NCBI GenBank assembly: GCA_963931925.1
Contig: OZ007570.1
Span: 53,133,380-53,197,379, forward strand
Length of the DNA: 64,000 nucleotides
Source of the DNA: Onchidella celtica
Lineage: Eukaryota > Mollusca > Gastropoda > Systellommatophora > Onchidiidae
Direction of reading: 5' to 3'
Part shown: positions 1 through 13,000 of the stretch, piece after piece
Layout: each line of letters starts with the position of its first letter
How positions within the stretch are numbered: the stretch's first letter is position 1
Notes under the pieces: generated by a model
The model's input: only the letters and a program-made list of their open reading frames with translations
Database searches by the model: none
What the model was told of the DNA's origin: nothing
Position numbers and translations under genes: made by a program

Positions 1-263
1 GGATAGTGTTCCAGTTAAGAAGAAATAAAACACATAATAATCCTTTACCTTATATTAAGTACCTGATTATTTGAGTTACTCCACACCTAAGATTTCAGTC
101 TGCAGAATATCTCTAAACTATCATACTTCAAACTTATTTAGCCTTGTAAGATAGTGTTGTTACATACGCTTAAAGCATGCCAAGAATACGGATTTCAACT
201 CTTACAACAGTTCTGTCTCCCTAGTTTATATATATATTCCCATTGAGTGGTCAGTCGCACCCC

Positions 264-269
264 TTTATT
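264..269 (-). promoter_or_regulatory. Probable poly(A) signal of PPIL6
   Basis: AATAAA on the minus strand, 113 bases past the PPIL6 stop codon (382-384). It is the first canonical hexamer after the stop. The positions 1-263 beyond it show nothing recognisable. Confidence 0.5.
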
Positions 270-381
270 ACAATTCCAGCATTAACATCAAGTTTTGTCA
301 ATTTCCCTGTGCTGTATTTTAAATTTGGAAACTTTCTCATCAGCAAGCTGACATGATCAATATTTCCTTTCTTTCCACAAC

Positions 382-3300
382 CTAAAATTCATATCTCACC
401 ATCCCACATTTAATTATCTTTATCTCATTGTTTGGTCTCTCATTCATGGTCTCTTGTTCTTCCATCTTTTTCAGAACTTCTGTCCCCTCTATCACTTTTC
501 TGCAAAAGGACATAAAAAACATGAAAACTTGTTAAATAATTTTTTCTGTCTTTTCCAATCGATTTTTTAACATCTGTTATTGGCAATCATTCACAAACAA
601 GACTGTTTTAGAATTGATAAAAGTCATTTAGAAGAATAAATAGTTCTTAAGTTTGTCATACGTTTTCAAACATCTGTACATTTGGTGTTTTCAACTGTCT
701 TTGGTTTGAAAAGAAAACTTGTGTCTATGATTTTATTTTGTGATGAAATTGCCTGAAATTGTCATTTCATCAACTTCTTTTAAGTTGATAGAAGTCACAG
801 TAAATCATATTTACAAGGGTAAAATAACCAAAATGTGTGATGTCAAATGATAAACCCCTCTCCGGGCATTTCCAGCATGTACCTAGAATCTGAAATTGAT
901 TTTTATGTGTTTTATTCAAAGTGCATACACTTTTAGTATTTTTAAGTAATCTTTTGAGGGCCACCATTTTATAGAGGTCTGAATGTTGCTGAAAAATTAT
1001 TGATCAAAGTGTTTTTTCTTTTTGTTGCTATAGTTACAATCAGTGTGACATAATTTATGATATGTAAATGTCATAAAGCATAAATTTACAAATGAAGTTG
1101 TTTTTAACCCTCGTCCCGTGTTGATTGAACGCGTCCACGTAACGCCTTGTGCGGGGATAGCCAGTCAGCCGATCGTTTGCATCTTGCCGATAACCTCTGC
1201 GGTCGGGTCAATCGGGTCCTTTTGAACACGTGTATCGTGTTTACTTTAGGACGCAACAACAATAGTGGTGGATAAATCGTTTGGGACCCCTATGATATTT
1301 GGATAAAGTACTAGTGATGAGATGCAGTAAATTCTATTGTTCAATAGAAGGTCCATTATCAAGAACTTTGTGCATTTACATACTGTTTAACACACGTTTT
1401 AGCCTTTTCCCAAGAGCTGCGCGCTTGTTTTGTTCCTAAGTCAGGCCATTCAGGTGAACAAGTGATTTTTTTAAGCAAGGCACTTAATTTACTAACCACA
1501 TGTATCGTGACATTGACTTCTCCCCCCTGAACTAGGTAAAGGTTCCATGCACTATGATGTTAGTTTTCTTAGCACACCTTTAGCAAGAGATTTGATTTCC
1601 AGCTCGTAGAGTACATATATGTACTGGAAAGCGGTTTAATCAAAGCAACACAATAATTTGAATAATAATATCTCTCTAGTTACCACATCAAATACAGACA
1701 ATGACCAACAACAGTCGGTCATTTTCTCCCAGGTTCCCCTGATGTAAAACCTACCGACAGACGCCCTTATGCAGTACGCCCTAGTATTACATTGGAATTC
1801 ATCATTACAGACGTAGAAGTTTCTCAGATACGGAGATGGTCCCTTTCTTCTTACTTCACATGTAGATAACAACCAGCATCAAAGTCAAAGTAAAAGTTTC
1901 CCCAAGATTTTCCCCAGTTTGAACTTCAGACCGTCAGTACTATTAGTACTATTACATGAGTAAGACAAATAGTCATGAATAGTTGCATTGTAATAAACAT
2001 AATTGGACGATACCATTTTGTTACACATAGTAAGGGTGACAGGATAAATAAACAAGCGAAAATAGTGTGTTAAAAAAACAAAAAAAAAAACACAAAAAAT
2101 GTCTCAGCAACTGAACAAACAAAACACGAGGAGCAGCATCACTACACAATATACTGGCCTCCTGCAGGACCCGGTTTGCAATATGTAGGCCACAATATTG
2201 GTCTCGCGTGTCCTGCGGGGAGGCCAATATAGTGGCCTCCCACAGGACGAGGGTTAAAGACAATGCACAAATATTTGCTCCCACTCACCAATGCCTCCAT
2301 ATATGGATTATGAAAAAGTTTATATGGTGGCAATCTGTATACTGTAATCGTGGAATTTCCACAGAAAATGCCAATTCTGACCTTTTGAAATGTTTTTCTT
2401 GACATGATCTGCAATCACTGAGTTATGCAACAAAAGAGGACCTTGTCAAAATCCAGTTCATTGTTTGTATTCCTATTTATGAGTAGCATTTTGTCTACAT
2501 ATTTCAGTAGTAAGGCAGTAACTGGAAGGGATGATTGATGGAGTTGTGTGAATAAGCAATTTGCTTACCCAAAAGCCACATATTTTGTATCCATCCATGG
2601 GCATGGCTGCAGAGTGATGTAAAACTGTGACCCATTGGTGTGCCGGCCTTTGTTTGCCATTCCAACAATACCCCTTTCATTGTGTTTGACAATGAAATTT
2701 TCATCTGTTCAGAAAACAAAACCCCAAAAAAATAAACCAGTCACATATGTCTAGACATTAATTGTGGAGGATTTCCCTTTATGACTATGACATAATGACT
2801 TATGTTTTTGGATGAGGATTAAGAGTCTGATAAATCTGGGAATGAATATTTGACCTGCTTTCTAAAGCAAGGCCTACATTGATCTTCTTGGGCACAAACT
2901 GCTTTAGTGTAGAAAGGTCAGGAGTAAGAAAAAAAATCTGATGAAATGAAGACGGTGAATCAAGACACATGGTTTTGTCACAATTTTTGTTTTGTTTTTG
3001 GCATGTCTATTACATTCTGCGACAAGATACTTGTACAATGATTTAGTGTGCATTTTCTACCAAAGAAAAAAAATGGCATTGATGCAACATGCCCAAGACA
3101 GTCCATAAAGTGAAGATTCAAATTGCCAATGTGTGACAATATGTGAGAAGGCTGAACAACAAATGCAAGTTTGTCTAGCAGCATAGAGTCTGAAACTATT
3201 ACACTATCATTGAAATTTGTTTATGAAATGAAACAATATTGAATGAAATTTGTATTCGCACGACATACAAAAAAATAATGATATTAAAGATAAGTGTGTA

Positions 3301-6300
3301 ATTTGCCCCAGCTGTGTTACGTACGATTTTTAGTGGTGTCCAATGTTAATTCAGTGTTGATAAGATAGAACATTTTTCCGATATTTACGACAAGCAACAA
3401 AGGATGCATGCATTTCAGGAGACAGTAGGAAAGACAATTACCTTCAAAAACAGGTCCAAAAACAGACTCGCCACCATTGCCTCTACCATGGTAGATATCT
3501 GTAAATATTTTGCATCAGCAGTTTATATGCAATGATAGTAAAATATCAAAATTCAGTCATAATTAGGTGACATGTGCTGTCATCTTATTTGAATTCTGTT
3601 ACAGACACTTATCACTACTATCACAACTACCTAAGTTTTTCAGTAATTATTTGCAGATAAGCAAACTGAGGAGATAAAAATGAATAAAATTTCTTCATTC
3701 TGTAAGAAAAATGTGACTGACATACCAAATTACCGAGAGTGAAAATAAACACATGACACCGTGCAAATCAGCCTTAAGTTTGAGAGATTTGTATATAGAG
3801 AAAAAAATGTCAATAAACTTGTAAATTTAATGCTTGACATGCATGTCACACTTTCGATTACTTTATAAGTGAAAAAAACAAAGAATTATCTGTCTTAATT
3901 TCTAGTTTTTTGGCTTTTTTTCTTTTATCTGTTTCTCTCTTCATTTATCCCACTGAGAAAGTTAAAAGACTACATGTACTTACCACCTCCTTGAATCCAT
4001 CCATTTTTCACAATGCGATGGAAGATTGAGTTTTCTAAGGAGAGATTGTAGCCGCTGTCTTCAGACTTTCCTTTCTCTCCAGAACACAACAGAAGAAAGT
4101 TTGCGCAAGTCTTTGGTGCAATGTCTGAATACAGCTGTTAAGACAAGTGTGTTGAAAAGAAAAATGAGTTTAAATGACTGGGTATTAAATGATTTTGTCA
4201 GAGCTTTTTGTCAAGTCAGCACTACACGAATTGTCCCAGAAGCATAGATGTGTTCTGCATAACATAAACATTGCTTACATGTAACTGGATCGAGGGCTGT
4301 TGTAATAAATTATACAAAGAAAATTCCTCTTGTCAGAAATGTCAATAAAATCTGTCCAGTTGGATTGAATCTGTTAGTGTTACTCTGGGATGGTGTAGAA
4401 AAAAGCATCTCACATTAGTCACAATGATTGTTTCCTCACAGCTTTTCAGGTTTGAGGTACAAATTCATTCAGTCCCATTAAGCACCATACAGGATGTATT
4501 TTATCAGGAAAATTAAATATCTACAAAGAATTTCACCTCAAAAACAGTCATAAATTACTCAAAAAGAACCTACCTCAATGATTAGTCCGCCAATAAATTC
4601 ACCATTGATTGCTATATCCAAAAAGACATGATCATGTTTCTGAGAGTTGAGTTTGCTTGTGTATGCCTCTTCTGTTAATGTGTAATATAAGGGCTCTGGT
4701 CGGTATTCTTCAAAGTTGTGATTTTCTTCTGCCCAGCTGATGAAATCATCTGGTCCACCAATCAGTTCTCCATTCACAAAAGCAATGGCTTTTTCATTGA
4801 ATGCCCAGACTTCTCCACGCAGTTCCTGGGGAATTCAGTGAAAACATGTCATTTAAGAATTAATAAATTTCGGCATATGAGCTGCATACACACATGTATG
4901 TAACCAGTTTGGAACTGAAGCATTCCTGAAACATCCCTAATACACTGTTCGGCAAACACTAAAAGAACATGTCCCACTGCTAGTTTTCTGCAAGAGAGGC
5001 TTCTTTGATGAGAAAAATGAACAGGAACAAATTGTCTTTGAACCTTAGTTTAATTACATGAATAGTCATTGTTCTGTCCAAAACTACATGCATATGTACA
5101 TTTCTTTTCTCATGTCACATGAGACTGAATGGCATGCAACTAAAATTTGTTATATGCATCAGTACAAGACAAGTCAGCCTGAGCAGATTATACAAAAAAA
5201 AAAAATCATTATTTTGAGCAGATTCTGATGTCGCATGCATGCACTAATGCATTGCATCCTTTCTTGGCAGGGCAATTACACCAACTTGAATGCAAAGCAA
5301 ATACAATCTTGCTGGCTGAGCACCCTATGCACAATGGTGCACTGTGCACTCCTCTCCAAATAAAAATGTACACAAATACAAATAGAATAAAAAAAGGATT
5401 ATCCTATAATCTTCATTCTTGTGTCAAATTACATGTATATATGTAAACACTATGGGCCAAGTTTCAGCCTCATCTGATCAGCGATTTGGCTATTCAGGTA
5501 ACAGACAAGCATACTTTCAGATCATGAGAAATCTGTATAAGTTAGTTATGAGGACAAAAAAAAAAGAAAAAAACTTGTCACATAAATAAATCCCCATTTT
5601 CTGGTTGAATGTTGAGCAGAATAACTCACTACCCAAAAATCAACAATTATACATTCAATTATCTCCAAAGTGCTATTATTTAACAACAGATATATATGAC
5701 AGTAGACGAGAATACCTTGCGTTTGTTGTCAATAAATATATCCCAGTCGAACTGCAGCATACCCGAAATAAGTGGACTGGGAAAAAGTTCTGGGTGCCAT
5801 CTTTGCAGATCCTGAGAAGAATGAAGCCAGTGTCTCAACATTTAGTTTTGAGTCATGTTACATGAATTAGAAATGATTTTTCAAGACTCGGCAAATGAAG
5901 GCAAAATAATTCTTAAATCATTGAAGAGAAATAAATATTTCTGAAATTAATTTTTCTGAATGCTATGAAAACTTTGAAAGTACCACAACATTGGCGAAGT
6001 TAGAAAAGACTTTATCTAACTGCGCTGAAACTCCACATATATTGAGCTAAGGCTGGTATACATTTACATCAAATGCTGAGACAAGAATCAAATCTACTAT
6101 GAGCATGGTTTGTTGCTGCAGAAGTAAAAAGCCCCCTCACAAAAATATCATTAGTGTGTTAAAATCTATGAATTTTTTATGATCACAGAATTACCATTTT
6201 CTTAACTCTGATGGCACAAGAATACATGTAGGTTGTATTCATAACCATAAATTACATGAATAAAATGGCAAACCAAACTGATGTTAAAATATTGTCAAAA

Positions 6301-6913
6301 TGTTAATTTTTGCTTAAAATTAGCCCATTTAAACTCAAAAGCGAATGCTTGGAATTTGATATCTCATTAACACTTCTGATCACAACTGGGAAATGAACAC
6401 AAATTAAGCATCTGTGTTTTCAGATAACTACCAGTACGATCCTTTTTTTTTTTTTTGTCCAAATCATGTAAAACACAACAAATTTACACACTGATCATTC
6501 CATCTCACAACTTAAAGGATCACCATAACAATATCTGCTAGGCTATATTTTGAAAACAAGATTCTTATTATCACTGATTGAAAGACATATCAGTATATGT
6601 CTGCTCATATCATATCTATGGTCATACGCACATTTTGTCAAGACAATGTCTTTACTCGATTATTATAAACTACCGGTACTACTACTTCACTCAATCCGTA
6701 GCTCTACTGTGGTCACTTCCTATCTGTGCCTATTTCGCTTATTTCAGTCGGCTGGTTTTGACGTAGAGACAATACTGATGCATCAGTAAATACTATAGTG
6801 ATTTCTCGTGAATCGAAAAAAAAAAGAATCACCTCTGCGCATGATTTAGCCTTTATGAAGTTCACATCATTGATGAGCCCGTACAAGGCAATACTACACT
6901 CTTTGCCAGCCAT
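382..6913 (-). CDS. PPIL6: PPIL6, peptidyl-prolyl isomerase-like 6 (7 coding exons)
   Basis: Exons read on the minus strand: 6913-6833, 5811-5716, 4825-4574, 4134-3984, 3498-3442, 2704-2569, 499-382. All joins are GT-AG and phase-compatible, giving 296 aa (human PPIL6 is 311 aa). Residues 1-120 are the PPIL6-specific N-terminal region, with NGELIGG in exon 3. The cyclophilin domain starts at about residue 125 ([11 protein letters not shown]). It includes [14 protein letters not shown] across exons 4-5 and [17 protein letters not shown] plus [11 protein letters not shown] in exon 6. The last exon carries [11 protein letters not shown] and NERP. The catalytic-type Arg of FHR and the loop Trp are present, but the Phe and Met of the cyclophilin-A FMxQ motif are Gly and Trp, as in other PPIL6 proteins, so isomerase activity is doubtful. 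PPIL6 is often linked with ciliated cells, but its function is poorly known. The ATG at 6913 is 177 bp from the divergent NUP37 ATG. Confidence 0.93.
1104..2257. mobile_element. TTAA-flanked non-autonomous DNA transposon (piggyBac-like), in PPIL6 intron 6
   Basis: The element lies between TTAA at 1104-1107 and TTAA at 2254-2257. Its ends are inverted: CCCTCGTCCCGTG on the left, and CCCTCGTCCTGTG when the right end is read inward. Near the right end, blocks resembling CCTGCAGGACC and GGAGGCCA recur in both orientations (about 2155-2250), as expected of subterminal transposase sites. No transposase-like reading frame is present. TTAA duplication with CCC-starting ends is the piggyBac signature, but Kolobok also duplicates TTAA. 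The remainder of intron 6 (500-1103 and 2258-2568) and intron 5 (2705-3441) shows nothing else. Confidence 0.7.
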
Positions 6914-7090
6914 ATTGTTTAGTTATCCTTGGATACGGCAAGGGAGAGCACGCAGTTTCAGAACAAGTATATTCCCTTGATAGGTTTTTTAAAATATAGG
7001 CTCAGTTCCGTTTGACGAAACTCGAACGCGCCGGGAAATCGTTGTCCATCCTGACCAGCTTTGATATATATCCAGAACAGTTGAGACAAC
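6914..7090. promoter_or_regulatory. Bidirectional promoter between PPIL6 and NUP37
   Basis: Only 177 bases separate the start codons of two divergently transcribed genes, so both transcription starts and 5' UTRs must lie here or overlap. The NUP37-proximal half holds a CpG-containing stretch (GAACGCGCCGGG near 7024). There is AT-rich sequence near 6988-6998 and TGATATATATCC near 7062. No TATA box is placed clearly for either gene. The promoter role is inferred from layout only. Confidence 0.6.
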
Positions 7091-10000
7091 ATGAAAGAAG
7101 CCACACCAGACAGCACTTATACAATCCCTTGTACCGACACAGTTCATTGTGTAGAGTTCTCTCCATTCGAATGGTCTTACCAGCTGTTAGCAGTCAGCAC
7201 ATCATCAGGCATATCCGTATACTCTTGCAGATTCCAGGTTTTGAGCCTTATAATTTATAACTATAATATAATTTATAAATAGTGCTACAGTGCAATGTTG
7301 TGATTATAACAGGTTTCACCAAAATAAATAAAAATTTAAGCCATTTACAGAACGCCTAAGACTTAGCACTCAGAAGTTTAGGCAGTAATGTAATGTCTCT
7401 GTTTATCTCTTTAATAGTGCTGTAAAAAAGTCTGGTAATATTGTCTTCTGGAGGACAAGTCCAGCCCATCATGTCATCAGTTGTTTACTAGAAAATAAAC
7501 ATTTTGTGATGTAGTGGGCAAGTATAGAAAATAATTTGATATGCTTTTAACTTGTGATGATTTCTGTACAAATTGAAAGGTTTTAAATGAAAATACAGTG
7601 CAATCCTAATATCTCGACATCAACGGGACCGTCGGACTTGTGTCGAGTAAAGAGAAAGTCGAAATAGCAGATTAGTGGTGGAAGAGGAAAAAAAAGGCGG
7701 AAAGGGTGGGGGGCATCAAACATCACCGTAATGGGAAGTGTCCAATAAATTTTATAACGCAGTTATGACGTTACCTTTTTCTTTTAATTATCAGCATATT
7801 GTCACCAGTTCCGCCAATATCACTGTTGCGTGGCAAAGATTTGCCGATATGGGAGAAATGCTGTAGCTATCAAATGCGCAGTGCTTTCCTTTTTTTTTTA
7901 ACCTCGCCCTGACTGTTTCTTCAGAAGAAGTGATGATACCGATATACACACAGTACGGCAGTTAATCGAGAGATCTAGGTCAAGGCCTAGTATCATCGGC
8001 GCACGAATGTTTTTGTGGGGGAAAAAAATTACTCAATCTGCAGTACTCTGTACTTTTACTGCCGTACGCTTATTGCAAGTCACTCCACAATACCGTTACC
8101 GAAGCCAAGGGTCATCCTCTGTGTCCGCACACCCCCTCTCTTACCCCTCCCCGCCAGCACCGCAAAAAGAAATAAAGAGACCTTCTTATATATACGGGGA
8201 TTTGCGTGGGCATTTTTGGTAGCACGATAGTAGATCTAGTGCACTTTTTTTTGCCGCGGTCGGGGAGAAATGTGTCGATATAAGAGGAAAGAATGGAATA
8301 ATACGTCGAGTTATGGGGAAATATTTAGTAGCATTAAAGAAGGAACAGGTTGGGGCTTAAAAATTGTGTCGAGTTACCCAGAATGTCGAGAAAAGCCGTG
8401 TCAAGATAAGAGGATTGGACTGTATACCAATACCATGGTGAACATTTTTGCTTTCAGGAAGAAGATGCTGAAATTACCAAAGGTATTGAATACACACGTT
8501 TGCGTGACTTTCCCACAAAGTCTCTTGCTTTGGCTATAGCGTGGAGCCCACAGACTTCACTGCAGGTGTTACCAAAAATTATGAGGTTGGCCAATTTTCT
8601 ATGAAATTTCTTATGCAACAAATAATGCCGTTGATTTAAATTTAAGGAGGAAGTTATTATGAAAAAAGATATTATAAAGTATAAATAAAGTTTGTACAGT
8701 GCATTCTTGCATGCCTTTCCCATCCCATTCCAGCAACATGTACAGTTCCTGGCTGAAATTTATAGTTACTTTTACATAAATTACATGGCCAAAATCTTTA
8801 TTATCCCTGAATTTTGTACTTGATTTAGAAAATGTATTTACTTTCAATAAATATATTACTAGTGTCTTTATAAAATCAAAGGAAATTAAGTGAGTTGTCC
8901 TTATAAATTTTTTTTTGCACTTTTGGCGGATGAAACAGTTTATTCCATTTCAGTTTTGCAGCAGCAACTGATGACAGAAATCTCAAAATTTTCACCACAG
9001 ACTTAAGTACCTCGCATTCAGTGAAGGTAAGAAAGATGCCCATCTTTTACTGTTTAGGTTAATTTGTTTATGATATGCATGTTTCCAAGAGACAGTGCTG
9101 ATACATGTATTTTGTCTTTTTTTTTTCCTCCATGAGTCCAACCAATCCATTAAATAGGTATATGAAACTGCCTGCCCGCGGCCACGAAAAACGGTTGCTC
9201 AGTGCAAAAATGCCCACCATGCTCGCCTTACGAGTTGTGGCCCCACCTGGCCATCTCTCCCTTAAGCCTAGCATGCTTTGTCTCCCACGTGCTGCGGCAG
9301 CACACTTCATGCTGTCAGTTCAAGTGATGACTCATCACTCAATGAGGTAAACTGTGGGGCAGGCCATGAAGGCTACAACCGTGTAGTTTTGTCAGACACA
9401 TGCACTGTCTGGTCACTACCTGTGATGTGTGATTATAATTATTACATGTAGTACGGTCGTTGATTATCACTAATCGCGGCATGGTATGCTTTTTGTCTAC
9501 TGTCACGAGCAGAGTTAGGGTCTTGGGGATGTTACGACTGCACGAGAGGCAGCTAACTCACACTCGGACACAACCACACAAGAAAAGTATTAAATAACTA
9601 GAGCGTATATATGTCAGGCCGGTCAGGCCATAGTTTACATAAATATTAATAACAAAACAAAAGACAATAGGGGTATATATTCAAACCAAAAAAACTCTAA
9701 TTAATAACTTAACCAATGATATTCATGTAACTATGGAGGTACTGCAATCAATAGCAAATAGGTATATTATACGAAACTAGATATCAATTTAAAGTGACAG
9801 TTGAGTCGCCACTGGCCAGTCGCCAGGCAAACTCTCCCTAAATCATATGGGCTTGAGTGTTAGGAGAGCCCAGTATGTTCAAAGCCTACAGAAGCACTCT
9901 TCGGCTTGTAGGTAATTTAAGCAGTTGCCAAAAGACTATATTTTATGCACAATCACTATTCAATTCATCAACAATGTGCTATATTATTCCAATCATACTA

Positions 10001-13000
10001 TGGCAATAGATCTATGATACAGGACACTCGTGGTCGAGTGCCAGCTGGGGTTTCCTTAGTCTTCCTATGAGGCTGTAGTTCTCTCTCTATCTCCGATCTC
10101 TATTATGCTTGAATAAATAAGATATATTACCATTGCTCACGCCTACTGGTAGGCGCGAACATCAATATAGCGCAGCGTGGGCTTTCAAAGGTCAGCCCAC
10201 TCAGACCTTTCTTTCTAGAGCTCAGTCAGTCCGTTAGCAAGGACTTCTAGTCTTCAAAGCACACAGTTCAGGTACTGCATGGCCAACCGGAGATACTTCA
10301 CGACACGATGCTTCTGCTCGTCTGTATTCACTAAATCTGAACGTTACACGATGTTTTATACTATCTGGCTACCCAGCGTGCTAGTCCGCTGGCCCAATTA
10401 GTTCAGCTATCTCATAGGTCGAAACCTCCCACCATTTTAATTGTAGTAATACGTCTGCACTATTCTACCAGCCAGTTAACGTGCAAAAACTTGTCTAGTC
10501 ATACTTAACAATGTCAACTAGCCCCACCTTGTTTCACCCCTACTCCATTACTTATTAATCACGAACATTAAAACCCACAAGCGTGAATCTAACAGTTTAA
10601 CTTTACATTTATTTACTCACCAACTATAATTTGGCGAGGACCGTTCAAGGCCACCAGCCAATTTCTCATGGCCCTGGTAAACAACAACAACTCACTCTCT
10701 GCGTGAGTTTTAACAACATCTGAATCATGACACATCCCCCACCCCAGTTAAAATTTGCAATTTTAACGATATAACTGATTATCGTAAGGGGAAGGCATGA
10801 GTCGAGAAATTGCTCGAAAGGTTAACTTAACTAAGAATACTAGGTAATAACTAAGACTAGTACTAAAGTTGAAAAAAAAACCTACAGGACGGGTATCCTT
10901 GATGGACAAAACTTCATGAAAATCTTAAGGCTCCGTCCAAAAGTATATATCTCTCTGAGGATTAAATCTTACCTCTAAATACGTAGACATTAACAATCAT
11001 AACTCTAAAATTTTAGAGTACAACACTGATCCTGTGCGAATGTCATCAGGAATGCATACATACAATGAATAATACTCAAGAAAAGATAACTATAGTAGCA
11101 TCGATGGCATTAGTGGATCTGGACTCCTGGTCTGCCATGACTTCTCGTCCTCGACCCTGGGCAACAACGTCTGGTGTGGCCAAAATACGGGTCGGCGTCA
11201 GTAAAATAGCTGTTGGATCAAAGGAAAGCAAAGGGGTAGGTGAAAAGTGTTCACAATGGGTGAACAATATGTGATACCATCCCTCGGTCTCTGAATGAGG
11301 TGCTAATCAGTATCCAACGCCAATACATATGACAGACTAAAATACAACAAGATTAGGGTAACCGTGATAATAGGTCGGCATGGACATTATCTCCACCAGG
11401 AATGGCCTTTATAATGAAGCGGTATTCCTGAAGGGCCAGACTCCATCTGGTCAAACGAGCGTTCTTGGCTCGGTTCGATTTTAAAAATAACAACGGTTTA
11501 TGGTCTGTCTCGATGACGAATTCCGTCATAAGTAGGTAGCGGGAAAACGCGTCTACGGCGTATACAATCGCCAGGCATTCTCGCTCTATAATAGCGTATC
11601 TCTGCTCTCTCGGAAGTAATTTCCGGCTAGCGTACATACAAGGGCGCAATAAGCCATCTCTTTCCTGAAGCAAAACAGCTCCAATTCCTTGGTCCGACGC
11701 GTCAGTTCGGACGGTGAAGGTGCGTCTAATATTCGGTAGGATAAGCAGCGGCGAACTGGAGAACAGTTGCTGCACTGTCGCGAGCGCGGTGGCGCACTGC
11801 GTATTCCAGGTAATTTTGTTGGGTCTGTCTTTTCTTGTAAGATCGGATAACGGGGCCGTAAGGGCCGAAAAATTAGGAACGAATTTCCGATAATAGCTTA
11901 AGAAGCCTAACAGGCTACGAACCTGCTTCTTAGTAGGAGGAGCCTGGAGTTTTAAAATCTTACTTATCTTACTGTCGTCCGGTGTTTGGACGCCTTTGGC
12001 GATAGTATGTCCCAGAAAGTTAATCTGCGTATAACCCAGGAAGACTTTGCTAGGCTTAGCTGTAAGCCCGGCATCTCGAAGTTTACTAAGCACTTGACGA
12101 AGTGCTTCTAAGTGGCCTTTCCAATCCGTATGGAAAGCGCAAATGTCGTCAAAGTAGCTTAGGACGCATGGTGTCTGCTGCAATAGGATGTTCATCATCC
12201 TCGCAAATGTCGCTGGTGCCGTTACGAGACCGAATGGCATGAATCTCCATTGCATGAGACCCATAGGGGTCTGAAACGCTGTGTACTGTTTACTGGCCTC
12301 TTCCATTGGGATTTGCCAGTAGCCTTTAGCCAAATCTATTTTCGAAAACACGGACGACTCGGCCAATCGCGCAAATAGATCTTCCTGATTCGGGATAGGT
12401 TCAGCATCGTAAATGGTTAGAGCGTTAAGCTTCCTGTAATCGATACAAAATCTAATGGAACCGTCTGTTTTCTTTACTAGTACAATCGGCGAGCAGTAAG
12501 GGCTCGTCGAGCGCTCAATGACTCCTAAGCTGAGCATCTTTTCCACCTCGGACTGTATGGTGTCGTGCGCTTGCAGCGGGCGCGGGTAGGGTTTGACAAA
12601 CACGGGTACGTTCGAGTGCAACCGGATGACGTGTTGAACTAAGGATGTTTTACCCGGCAAATCAGTGAATACTGGCGAAAACTCCCGAACAAGATTCATG
12701 ATGTCCTGTGTCTCACTTTGATCCAGCTCTGGATTGATATTAACGGAAGTCGCGTCCTCTGTGGCTTGCAAGGATAGGAGCGATCTAGTCATAGATAATG
12801 GCTCCCGGTCGTTGTCATCGATAGTGACCATCGCTGCGTTTGCTTGGGCCACAACATGGCATGAATGATCGTGATGAGTTTGATCATCGGTAAGATACTT
12901 TTTCAACATATTAATATGGTACACCTTATCGTTACCACGTATGGTAATGAGATAATTAACTCTCGAGAGTCGCTTTTTAACTAGAAAGGGGCCTTTCCAA

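Noticed and set aside
2978..3184. Possible PPIL6 exon
   Set aside because: Weak resemblance only; the exon at 2704-2569 supplies the expected residues with correct phase and splice sites.
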